Positions 7,950 to 15,649 of a stretch of DNA of 43,429 nt are shown in pieces. The stretch is from Candidatus Limivivens intestinipullorum. GTDB taxonomy: Bacteria > Bacillota > Clostridia > Lachnospirales > Lachnospiraceae. The stretch is taken from positions 1 to 43,429 of the forward strand of contig DVIQ01000113.1 of assembly GCA_018711185.1 (NCBI GenBank), written 5' to 3'. How positions within the stretch are numbered: the first letter of the stretch is position 1; every line of letters begins with the position of its first letter. The notes beneath the pieces were generated by a model. That model had not been told where the DNA came from. It did not search any database and was given only the letters and a program-made list of their open reading frames with translations. The position numbers and the translations under genes are program-made.

Positions 7950-9602
7950 ATGAGAACAGAAGAAACGATTCATATGCTTTCCGATCCGTCTTTTCTGGAC
8001 AAGCTTTACGGTTATGCCTATCACCGCTGCCGCACCTCTCATGAGGCCGAGGACTTATGTTCCGATATTGTCCTGGCAGTTCTGCGGGGGATTCGAAAGG
8101 GCAGAGAGGTTGAAAATTTTTACGCGTTTGTGTGGACTGTGGCGCGGCGGGTATACGCGGACTACTGTGAAAAGCGGAAACAGTGTTCGGATAGGACGGT
8201 TGAGGGAGCGTATGAGGACAACAGCAGAAATATAATGGAGACGCCCATCGAGGATTTCCTGGAAAGAGAGGCGGAGAGAGAGGAGCTTTCCCGTGTTATG
8301 GAGGAGATCTCTTTTCTTTCCAAAATCTACCGGGATGTTATGGTTATGTATTACCTGGATGAGAAGAAAACGGCTCAGATCGCGGCCGCTCTGGGCATAT
8401 CGGAAACCACGGTAAAACAGCGCCTGTTTTATGCCCGCGGCACGATAAAGAAAGGGGTACAGAGAATGAAGACAGATACACTGACACTGAAACCCGTCGA
8501 TCTGCAGTTTGTGGGAAGAGGAGATCCCATCGGAAACGATCCGAGCCAGAAGGCGGAGCGTCTGCTGTCGCGGAATCTGGTATACTTGTGCCGGAGCGAG
8601 GCAAGAACCGCGAAAGAGCTGTCCGAGGCCCTGGGGGTTCCGATGCCTTATATTGAAAATGAGCTTGCGATTCAGTGCGAAGGCAAAAACGGCAGCTATG
8701 GTCTGCTGAGGGATCTGGGAAACGGAAAATATATCTCCAATATTTTAATTGCAAAGGCAGAGGAGTTTGAAGAGGCCAACAAAATTTATGAGCAGCATCT
8801 GGATGAATTTTGCGCCTGCCTGGAAGCGGCGGTTGATAAAAGCAGAGAGAAAATCCTCTCGTTTCCATTCTTGAGTCCCCAGACAGATGTGGCCTTTATT
8901 TTATGGCCCCTCATTTCCTTCGTGAACTGGAAGCTGAAGGAGCAGGTCAATGAAATTCTGGCAGAACGGTATTTTGCGGATATTGTGCTGCCGAAGCGTG
9001 AGTTTACCTCTGCGGCGGTTGCGGTTCACGGCCAGGAACCACTCCAGATGGGATTTTACGGCTGCGACGGCGTTGTGGCAAATGATCTGTGCGGCTATGC
9101 GCGGGTGTTCTTCGATAATATCTATGGAGAACGTATGGATAAGCATTTCGGGTGCGACCATAATCTTTCCATAGATCCGGAAATTTTGCTGACGCTTCGG
9201 GCAATTGGCGGGATTTCGGCGGATTCCCTGTCCGAAGAGGAAAAGGAAATCGCGGCGAAGGCCATCGAGTGCGGGTATCTGCGCAGAAACGGCAGGATTC
9301 TGGAACCGAAAATCCTGGTATTCCGGGAAGAGGATATGCCTGCCTTTACAAATTTGCTTTCCGATTTCGACGAAGAATCCCGTCGGATCGCGGAAAAGAT
9401 CGCCGGAGAGCTCGCGGCGTATATGAAAAGGCATATTCCGAAGCATTTGCTGGGAGAATATCCGAATTACAACCTGCTTATCGCAGGCGTTCGGATTCTG
9501 CGCGATACCATAGAAGAATGCATTCGGAGAGGAATGCTGACGATTCCTGAGAGCAGGATTGGGGCGGATGGGACGTTTATGACGGTGAAGAAGGTGGGTT
9601 GA
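7950..9602 (+). CDS. ECF-like RNA polymerase sigma factor with long C-terminal extension
   Basis: A 550-residue protein. Residues about 10-80 form sigma region 2 (SHEAEDLCSDIVLAVLRG, then ENFYAFVWTVARRVYADY). Residues about 115-172 form region 4 with a helix-turn-helix (KTAQIAAALGISETTVKQRL). A normal ECF factor would stop near 175. The remaining roughly 375 residues contain a second probable winged helix near 205-235 (ARTAKELSEALGVPMPYIEN) and a region of unknown fold. No transmembrane segment and no adjacent anti-sigma gene is seen, so the extension may act as a built-in sensor (inference). A conserved ECF-like promoter lies upstream. Downstream is insertion-sequence debris, so any former partner could have been lost. 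Confidence 0.85.
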   Translation: MRTEETIHMLSDPSFLDKLYGYAYHRCRTSHEAEDLCSDIVLAVLRGIRKGREVENFYAFVWTVARRVYADYCEKRKQCSDRTVEGAYEDNSRNIMETPIEDFLEREAEREELSRVMEEISFLSKIYRDVMVMYYLDEKKTAQIAAALGISETTVKQRLFYARGTIKKGVQRMKTDTLTLKPVDLQFVGRGDPIGNDPSQKAERLLSRNLVYLCRSEARTAKELSEALGVPMPYIENELAIQCEGKNGSYGLLRDLGNGKYISNILIAKAEEFEEANKIYEQHLDEFCACLEAAVDKSREKILSFPFLSPQTDVAFILWPLISFVNWKLKEQVNEILAERYFADIVLPKREFTSAAVAVHGQEPLQMGFYGCDGVVANDLCGYARVFFDNIYGERMDKHFGCDHNLSIDPEILLTLRAIGGISADSLSEEEKEIAAKAIECGYLRRNGRILEPKILVFREEDMPAFTNLLSDFDEESRRIAEKIAGELAAYMKRHIPKHLLGEYPNYNLLIAGVRILRDTIEECIRRGMLTIPESRIGADGTFMTVKKVG

Positions 9603-9904
9603 CGTAGCTTCAGTTATACCGCTGTTTCGATAAAAGCTGCATAAGATACTGAAATATTATAAGAGAGGTCAAGGTCAGTAGGAAAAAAGCATATCTATAA
9701 GGAAGCATTCGTATCTTGCAGGGCTGTAGAGGCTAGGCTAGCATTCTTTGCCGCTCGGCTGTTTGCCCTTGTTTTGTTTCCATTCCCCGATGGTAGAAAA
9801 TCGATATTTTCTGAGCCTGTGAAAAAATCTTTGTAAATATAGATCGTCTATGATAATTGTTGGGCTGAAAGTTAATCTGAGAACTTTCAGCTCTTGGTTT
9901 ATAT
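9603..9904. other. Gene-free stretch before the IS66 remnant
   Basis: I see no supportable gene. Short frames on both strands lack family features. The DNA probably includes the deletion junction where the 5' part of the IS66 element was lost. Confidence 0.5.
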
Positions 9905-10971
9905 GGAGAAAAGCCCCAGTGCCCTATCCCCCTGTTATGCATTCCCTGGCGTCCGCGTCTACGCTTGCATGGCTTATCCATCAAAAGTTTGAATTAGGCA
10001 TTCCACTATACCGTCAGGAAAAAGAGTGGGAGGCTCTGGGATTACGTTTAAGCAGGGCGACCATGTCAAACTGGCTTCTGGTCGTCTACCGGGATTGGCT
10101 CCGGCACATCGTTCATCGTCTCAGGCAGGAGCTTCTGAAACAGCGATATCTGCATATCGATGAAACCCATGTACAGGTACTGAAAGAATCTGGGCGGAAG
10201 AATACTTCCGATTCTTATATGTGGGTTTACTGCAGTATTAAGGGGGCCCAAAATCCGATCCGGTATTTTGAGTACCAGCCTGGACGGGGAGGAAAATATC
10301 CAGAAGCATTCCTGAAAGGATATGAGGGTTACATCCACACAGATGCTTATTCCGGATACAATGGGCTTTCCGAAGTAAAACGGTGCCTGTGCTATACACA
10401 CCTGCGCCGGGCTTTTGTAGATGCGCTCCCTAAGGATATCCATACCCCTCAGGCGTCCAAACCTGCAGAAGCAATCCTCCGGCTGAATAAACTTTTTGAC
10501 ATAGAGGCCGAACTGGAGGGTCTTTCTCCTGAGCAAAAGAAAAAAGAACGTCTTATCCGCGAGAAACCGCTTCTCGAGGCTTTTTGGGCGTGGGCAGAAA
10601 AAAGTGCTGCTTCCGAACTGCCAAAGTCCAAACTTTCCAAAGCGTTTTATTATGCATTAAATAACCGCCAGGAATTCTTCAATTATCTGGAAGATGGACA
10701 TTGTTCGATCAGTAATTCCTTTGCAGAAAACTGTATCCGGCCATTCGTGATCGGAAGAAAGAACTGGCTGTTTGCAGGAAGTCCGAAAGGAGCCGATACA
10801 AGTGCGGGGATCTATACACTGGTTGAGACTGCCAAAGCAAATGGTCTTGCCCCAATGAAGTACCTGAAATATATCCTGGCGGACATGCCGGGAAGTGCCT
10901 TCCTGGAACATCCCGAATATCTGGATGATTACCTGCCCTGGAATCCCATGGTAAAGGAACTCTGTCAATAA
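9905..10971 (+). pseudogene. tnpC: IS66-family transposase (TnpC), N-terminally truncated
   Basis: Family homology begins around KAPVPYPPVMHSLASAS (near 9910) and runs to the stop at 10971, about 355 residues against some 500-530 in complete TnpC. The lost part carries the leucine-zipper and zinc-finger DNA-binding regions. The catalytic DDE residues are still present: D in HIDETHVQVL, D in HTDAYSGYNGL and E in FAENCIRPFVIGRKNW. There is no convincing start codon or ribosome binding site at the junction, so it is probably not functional. Confidence 0.88.
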
Positions 10972-11037
10972 CCGCTGATCTTTCAGTATAAAAGGTTGGC
11001 GGTTATTTTTCTATACACTGTTTTATTTGACGCTTAC
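9905..11037 (+). mobile_element. IS66-family remnant, left part deleted
   Basis: Contains the 3' two thirds of the IS66 transposase gene and an intact right end. The right inverted repeat reads GTAAGCGTCAAATAAAACAG on the minus strand (ending at 11037), matching the GTAAGCG start typical of IS66 ends. The accessory genes tnpA and tnpB and the left end are absent. The element borders an IS256 remnant whose coding frame is cut exactly at this end. Confidence 0.85.
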
Positions 11038-11720
11038 TTCTGTTCCTCATATATCTGCCTCAAGTTCCAGATTGTCATTGTCCATTTTTGGGTAGTTTCA
11101 AAAGTTGCTGGACAAAGCGCGTTTAAAAGAACCGTATCGCTTGGAAATACGCTCCTCTGGCGGTTCAACTTTCGATACGTGGAATTCAGCGATTTGATGG
11201 GATTTGTTGTGTAAACGACCTTCTTTACTTCGGTCGAAAACTTGAAGATTGGGCAGATTGCATACCAGTTCTGTTTCCAGCTTTTCATGGAATTCGGATA
11301 TTTAACAGACCATTTTTCAGTTACCCTCCCCAGGGTTTCCAGGACTTGCTCTTAGGATGGAGCCTGATAAACGGTCTTTAAATCATTGGCAAACTGCCTA
11401 TAGTCCTTGTATGCTACATATTTCAGGGTGTTTCTCATCTGATGTACAATGTAGCGCTGATATTGTGTTTGGGGATATGCCGCAGCGATTGCTTCTTTGA
11501 TTCCACTCAGGCCATCGGCGCAGATGATCATGATATCTTTTATTCCACGGTTTTTCATTTTATTCAGCACGGAAAGCCAGTGTTTTGAACTCTCATTGTC
11601 TCCGACCTGAATGGTCAGAACCTCCTTTTGGCTGACCATGTTGATTCCAAGAATTATACCCATTGCGGTAATCATCGCTGTCAGAACGCTGAAATTTTTG
11701 ATAACCAGGGTGCTCATCCA
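11038..11720 (-). pseudogene. IS256-family transposase remnant
   Basis: Minus-strand fragments match the middle and C-terminal parts of IS256 transposases: GDNESSKHWLSVLNKMKNRG, ICADGLSGIKEAIAAAYPQT and VYTTNPIKSLNSTYRKLNRQ. The N-terminal third is absent, a TAA at 11352-11354 interrupts the frame (QAPS-stop-EQVLETLG), and the C-terminus is cut at the IS66 right end. The final apparent stop codon is made by the TAA within the IS66 terminal GTAAGCG. It is dead, and older than the IS66 insertion. Confidence 0.88.
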
Positions 11721-11722
11721 TC

Positions 11723-13431
11723 TCAGCTTCCATCACTTCTTATCTTCTTTCGACAACGAACACATCCCAAGCGTTTATTAGTACGTTTTTCGGGCGATTC
11801 TTCATATTCTTCCTGACAATAGCAGCACTTCCACCACACATTATGATGAGAGCCTGCCATTATTTCTGTTGGCATGATAATATTTTTTTCATAATTCCAT
11901 TCTTTCAATAAATGAGGATGTGTTGTAGCTAAATCATTATAGCCTGCAAGAATCTTTTTATTAGAGCAATAAGGACATCCTGTTGGTCTATTTGAAGTTT
12001 TATGATTAATACTCGATTGGTAACTGTGCCCTTTTTCACACAGCCACCATACCTTTTGATGACTTCCTGAAGTTATTTCAGTAGGTTGAATTTCGTTTTT
12101 ACTATAATCCCATTCTTCACATACTTCTGGGTAATGGTCAAAGAGGCTTCCATTTTTAAATATTTCATTTGTTCGTCTTGCTTTCCATAACTTGCCCTGT
12201 GTTTTTGCGCATTGTGGACATCCTGTTTTCAATGTACTTGTACGATTGTTTACTTTCGACTGCCATTTGAATCCACAAACAGAACATTTCCACCACATCT
12301 TCTTATTACTTGAAACGGCAATATTATCAGCAGATATGCCATTTTTCTGTTCATCAAATTCTTTTGCAATCTCAGGTGCTTCTTTGGCTAATGAATGTTC
12401 TCCTATATATGTTCCACCTTGGTACAAACTAGCACCTGTATTGCTGCACACAGGACATCCACACCCCCTCCTGTTCTTGATGCTATTACAGAAGAATATC
12501 TGTGGCCCTTTTCGCATATCCAATATGCCTTTTTCCCAGAATGAGCAGCAACTAATTCAGGTGTGAGAGGAGCATTTCTCTCATAGTCCCACTCTTTTGC
12601 AATTGATGGGAACAAGTCTGCTAAAGATTTTGATTGTGCACTACTAAGAACCGTTTTGCATATTTCCGCATTATCCCGTAAACAATTCACATCAATAGTT
12701 AATGTCATTTGAAACTTTGTATTGATATACTCAATCAACTTCATTATGGGTTCTGTCATGTGGGTGCCATTTGTTAAAGGCTTTGGTGTAATAATATACG
12801 GACTCAATTCCTTTGCCATGATACACTTTGGCTCACGAATCCGTAACAAGGTAAGTCCATTATTATTACAAATCTCATTTTTCCATATATCTTTCTCTAG
12901 TTCTTTATGCCAACGCTCACCATCGTATTCAATACCAAGCTTAATCTCAGGAATATATATATCTATCTCTTTTCCTTCCAAAAAATCAGGTCTATAGTTT
13001 TCTTGAACATCAAAAAAAGCCTTGGAAAGATAAAATAGGATAGATTTTTCTGGTATAGAAATTCGATTGTTACATAAACCGCAGCTAGTACTCTTTAGTG
13101 ATTTCAAATTACTCTCTAAAATACTTTTTTTGCGCCCACAGATACATTGGCATATCCATCGCCTTTCATGTTTTCCACTTTTAGGTTTTATATAATCTTC
13201 TCTATCTTGTTCGATGACAGTTAATAGTCCATAAATATCTCCTATTTGGACAGCTTTTACGTGCTTACACCCGTCTCTATTAAGCTTAATATTTTTATTG
13301 AACCAATATGAGGAAATAGTAATATGATTCCCACATACCATGCATTCACAATCCCATTGACTATTGCCCAAATATTTTTTAGCAATCAATACACCTGATT
13401 GCTTCCCAGTTAAATCAGTATAAGTGCCCAT
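11723..13431 (-). pseudogene. Zinc-ribbon repeat protein with PD-(D/E)XK nuclease domain, frameshifted
   Basis: Two overlapping minus-strand frames are one gene of about 570 codons with a one-base frameshift. The start at 13431 follows AGGTG; a GTG at 13443 is an alternative. The N-terminal half has Cys motifs and a Vsr/DUF559-like nuclease core: EIDIYIPE, GIEYDGERWH, a lysine in DIWKNEIC, then LLRIREP. The C-terminal half has four PF14311-type zinc ribbons of the pattern KEWDY...N...P...WWxC...GCPxC. The shift lies in a run of five G (12464-12468 as C on the plus strand): dropping one G makes GGGVDVL read as GCGCPVC and restores the first ribbon. Function is unknown; a DNA-targeting or defence nuclease is inference. 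Confidence 0.8.
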
Positions 13432-13502
13432 ATTATTTTTCACCTAAATTTCTAACTTTTATTTAAGACAATACACTTTTGTTGATCTGGCCGTTTTGAA
13501 AA

Positions 13503-13532
13503 ATTATAACATAAAGTGGTAAACATTTCCAA
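13503..13532 (-). promoter_or_regulatory. Possible promoter of the zinc-ribbon nuclease gene
   Basis: Minus strand: TATAAT at 13503-13508, with TTGGAA at 13527-13532 (18-bp spacer). The -10 is consensus and the -35 partial. It lies about 70 bp upstream of the start codon. Confidence 0.45.
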
Positions 13533-14091
13533 CACCTTAGTATTGAGAGTAAAGCAAGAGAAGTCGCCAGGGATAAAACTTGCGCTTCGTGTCCTGGACG
13601 ATTTTTCCAGCTTTTACTTTTTGGCAGACAAGAGGTGCAAGCGAATGATCGCTGGTGCCCTCAGAATATTATGTGTATAGCAATTCCTACCTTGCCATTG
13701 TGGACATTTAGGGAGAAGCTAGTATTTATTCAGCTTCCAGAGCGTAGAACTGGGGCGGTAATACAGATATCTCTCGTAAACGGGAAAGGGTGTATTGATG
13801 TTTTACATGACATAGAAGAAATTAATAAGAAGTTGTTAGTTTTCTTGCTCGTTTTTTGTAATCCGTTTGTTAGCTGTTAAATTAGTTTGCTCTTGATACT
13901 TCCTTATTCGTCTTTCCCTTCCTCAAGCGTTTCTATTTATGAAAGTGCGGGTGGTGCTTTCACACATATCACAACGAAAGACTTAAGCCCCTACCTTTTT
14001 CCGTGAAATGCAGATCGGTTCCTTTCAGAGCGTTTCGCACAGGATGAGAAACCATTCGCAGAAATGACGAAAGACCACTGGCTTTCGGTCT

Positions 14092-14099
14092 GCTATAAT
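14092..14099 (+). promoter_or_regulatory. Extended -10 promoter of the XRE-methyltransferase gene
   Basis: GC-TATAAT (hexamer 14094-14099) with an upstream TG at 14091-14092, about 45 bp before the ATG. No good -35 is seen, which fits an extended -10 promoter. Confidence 0.5.
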
Positions 14100-14142
14100 A
14101 AAGACACCTGAAAAACGATGTGAACAGAGAAAGGAAGGAAAG

Positions 14143-15252
14143 ATGATTCATTTTAAACTCGCGGAATTAAGAAAGCGCAAGGGCCTTACACAGCAGGAAC
14201 TGGCTGAAATTTTAGGGGTTTCCCATCAGACCATCAGCAGATGGGAAACCGGCGCCGTACTGCCGGATGTGTCGATTTTGCCTCAGATCAGTATGTATTT
14301 TGATGTATCCGTGGACGCGCTTCTTGGACTGGTGCCTCTTGATCCTGCCTATATACCGTCCAAAACGGGAATAGAAGAATATTGGGACAATAAACTGGAA
14401 TATCTGGAGAACTCCAGAGCGTCTATGTGGAATACGGACTATGCGCGTTTTCTGGTTCAAGAAGTATGGAAGATCAAAAAACCGGCTGCCGTTTTGGATT
14501 GCGGATGCGGATATGGTGAACTGGGACGGCTGCTGCTGCCGCTTCTGCCTTCTGGAAGAAAATATGTGGGAATTGACTTTTCAGAGAAGCTGATTCGCGC
14601 CGCGCGGAAATTATTTCACAATACCGATATGGACGTACAGTTTGTGCGCGCAGATATTATGAAGTACCGGTCAACGGAAAAGTATGACCTTGTGATCGGG
14701 CAGGGGCTTTTGCGTCATCCTGACTCCGGGGAGCTGATGCTGCGCAGAATGGCCGGTTTTCTCAGAGAGGGAGGTTTGCTGGTGAGTATCGAATGCAACC
14801 GGGAATTGGAAACCAGCGGGCTGTACATACATGGGATGGACTATTTCAGGCTAAGCGATCATGAAGGGCTAAAAAAATTATGGAAGAAAGAGCTGGAGGA
14901 GCAAAACCGTGACTATGCGGTTGCAATGAAAGTTCCGCACTACATGAAAGCGATGGGATTGAAGAACGTTTCCAGCCGTATGAACGACCGGGTAACATTC
15001 CTTGAGCCGGAGCAGCCGGATTTTAAGAAACGACTGGAATGCATCGTAAAAGCGGAGGGCTGGGATAAGGGCAAAACAGATGCGGAAATTTCAGATCTGA
15101 TTGCCTTTTTTATGAATCATGGGATGAGCCGGAAGGACGCGGAGGACTATTGCGGAAAGCAGCGGGAGATTGCGGAATACATCAAAAGCCATAAAGAAAG
15201 CGTCTCAATGACAATGACGAAGGGATTTTTGATTTCCTATGGATGGAAATAA
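14143..15252 (+). CDS. XRE helix-turn-helix / class I methyltransferase fusion
   Basis: A 369-residue fusion. Residues 5-60 are a Cro/cI-type helix-turn-helix (RKRKGLTQQELAEILGVSHQ, then TISRWETG). Residues about 105-225 are a Rossmann methyltransferase with motif I VLDCGCGYGELGRLLL, YVGIDFSEKLIRAAR and YDLVIGQGLLRH. The C-terminal part (about 230-369) is helical and may complete the substrate pocket. The HTH should bind DNA while the methyltransferase binds SAM. The family is seen in Firmicutes, but its substrate is not defined. A GGAAGGAAAG site precedes the ATG. It lies upstream of the second ABC exporter pair in the same direction, separated by about 400 bp that carries an ECF-like promoter. 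Confidence 0.87.
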   Translation: MIHFKLAELRKRKGLTQQELAEILGVSHQTISRWETGAVLPDVSILPQISMYFDVSVDALLGLVPLDPAYIPSKTGIEEYWDNKLEYLENSRASMWNTDYARFLVQEVWKIKKPAAVLDCGCGYGELGRLLLPLLPSGRKYVGIDFSEKLIRAARKLFHNTDMDVQFVRADIMKYRSTEKYDLVIGQGLLRHPDSGELMLRRMAGFLREGGLLVSIECNRELETSGLYIHGMDYFRLSDHEGLKKLWKKELEEQNRDYAVAMKVPHYMKAMGLKNVSSRMNDRVTFLEPEQPDFKKRLECIVKAEGWDKGKTDAEISDLIAFFMNHGMSRKDAEDYCGKQREIAEYIKSHKESVSMTMTKGFLISYGWK

Positions 15253-15275
15253 AAGATTTCGAACTTTCAAATCCT

Positions 15276-15308
15276 CTAACCAATCCCCTCTCCGCCCGAC
15301 TATATAAG
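15276..15308 (+). promoter_or_regulatory. Putative ECF-sigma promoter of the second ABC exporter
   Basis: CTAACCAA (15276-15283) and CGACTATATAAG (15297-15308) have exactly the spacing of the copy before the sigma factor gene at 7832. The -35 block is identical, the -10 block nearly so, and the spacer differs at about half its positions, as expected of a promoter rather than a simple repeat. It gives a leader of about 340 nt before the exporter start at 15650. Confidence 0.55.
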
Positions 15309-15649
15309 CGTAACGCTGGTTCCAACGTTATACCACCGGCTATATTGACGCGCCGCGGCCTCCATGATAATCTGGCCATGTGCCGATAAAAAGGTTCCCC
15401 CTTCGGCCAGATTGCAGCGATCAGTGGAGCGGCCTGCCGACGCTTGGCGGCAGGCCGAATACACCGCAAGCGCCGGATACATCGTAAGCGCCAGGTACAG
15501 TGCAAGTGCCGGATGCGGTACGTCTTTCTGCAATCTGCCGGGAGAACGATTCGGGTATCTGTCCAGGCACACGGCGGAGGTGCCGGAAAGAGAAAATTTA
15601 CAAGGGCTGCTCGGGAAAAGCCGAACGGTCACATTTGAGGAGGATTTTT
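15309..15649 (+). promoter_or_regulatory. Long structured leader of the second ABC exporter
   Basis: No convincing gene. It contains a 10-bp hairpin CGGCCTGCCG/CGGCAGGCCG (about 15431-15458), then an imperfect tandem array of 18-bp units (15454-15525). A CACGGC...TGCCG hairpin near 15570 precedes the GGAGG site at 15638-15643. Part of it resembles the shorter leader of the sigma factor gene (TGCAGC, then CGGCC-GC hairpin). Frames across it are low-complexity products of the repeat. Confidence 0.5.
15454..15525 (+). repeat. 18-bp imperfect tandem repeats
   Basis: Units at 15454, 15472, 15490 and a partial one at 15508. They read GCCGAATACACCGCAAGC, GCCGGATACATCGTAAGC, GCCAGGTACAGTGCAAGT, then GCCGGATGCGG. 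There are no spacers, so it is not a CRISPR array. Confidence 0.85.

Larger units (their letters stand above)
13432..14142. other. Long intergenic region, no supportable gene
   Basis: Between the nuclease gene and the XRE-methyltransferase. It contains the nuclease promoter, a weak terminator-like hairpin with a T-run at about 13563-13607 (CCAGG...CCTGG, then ATTTTT), an 81-codon plus-strand frame at 13635-13880 with no family features or clear ribosome site, and the XRE gene promoter. The variable composition suggests mobile-element debris. Confidence 0.5.

Noticed and set aside
13563..13607. Integron attC-like or small RNA hairpin
   Set aside because: Only a short CCAGG/CCTGG stem with a T-run. 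No attC core sites, integrase gene or promoter was found.
15454..15525. Possible CRISPR array
   Set aside because: The 18-bp units are contiguous, diverged and without spacers, and no cas genes are present.
15500..15649. N-terminal extension of the second exporter
   Set aside because: The extension is encoded by tandem repeats, lacks a ribosome site, and the paralogue begins at the position matching 15650.
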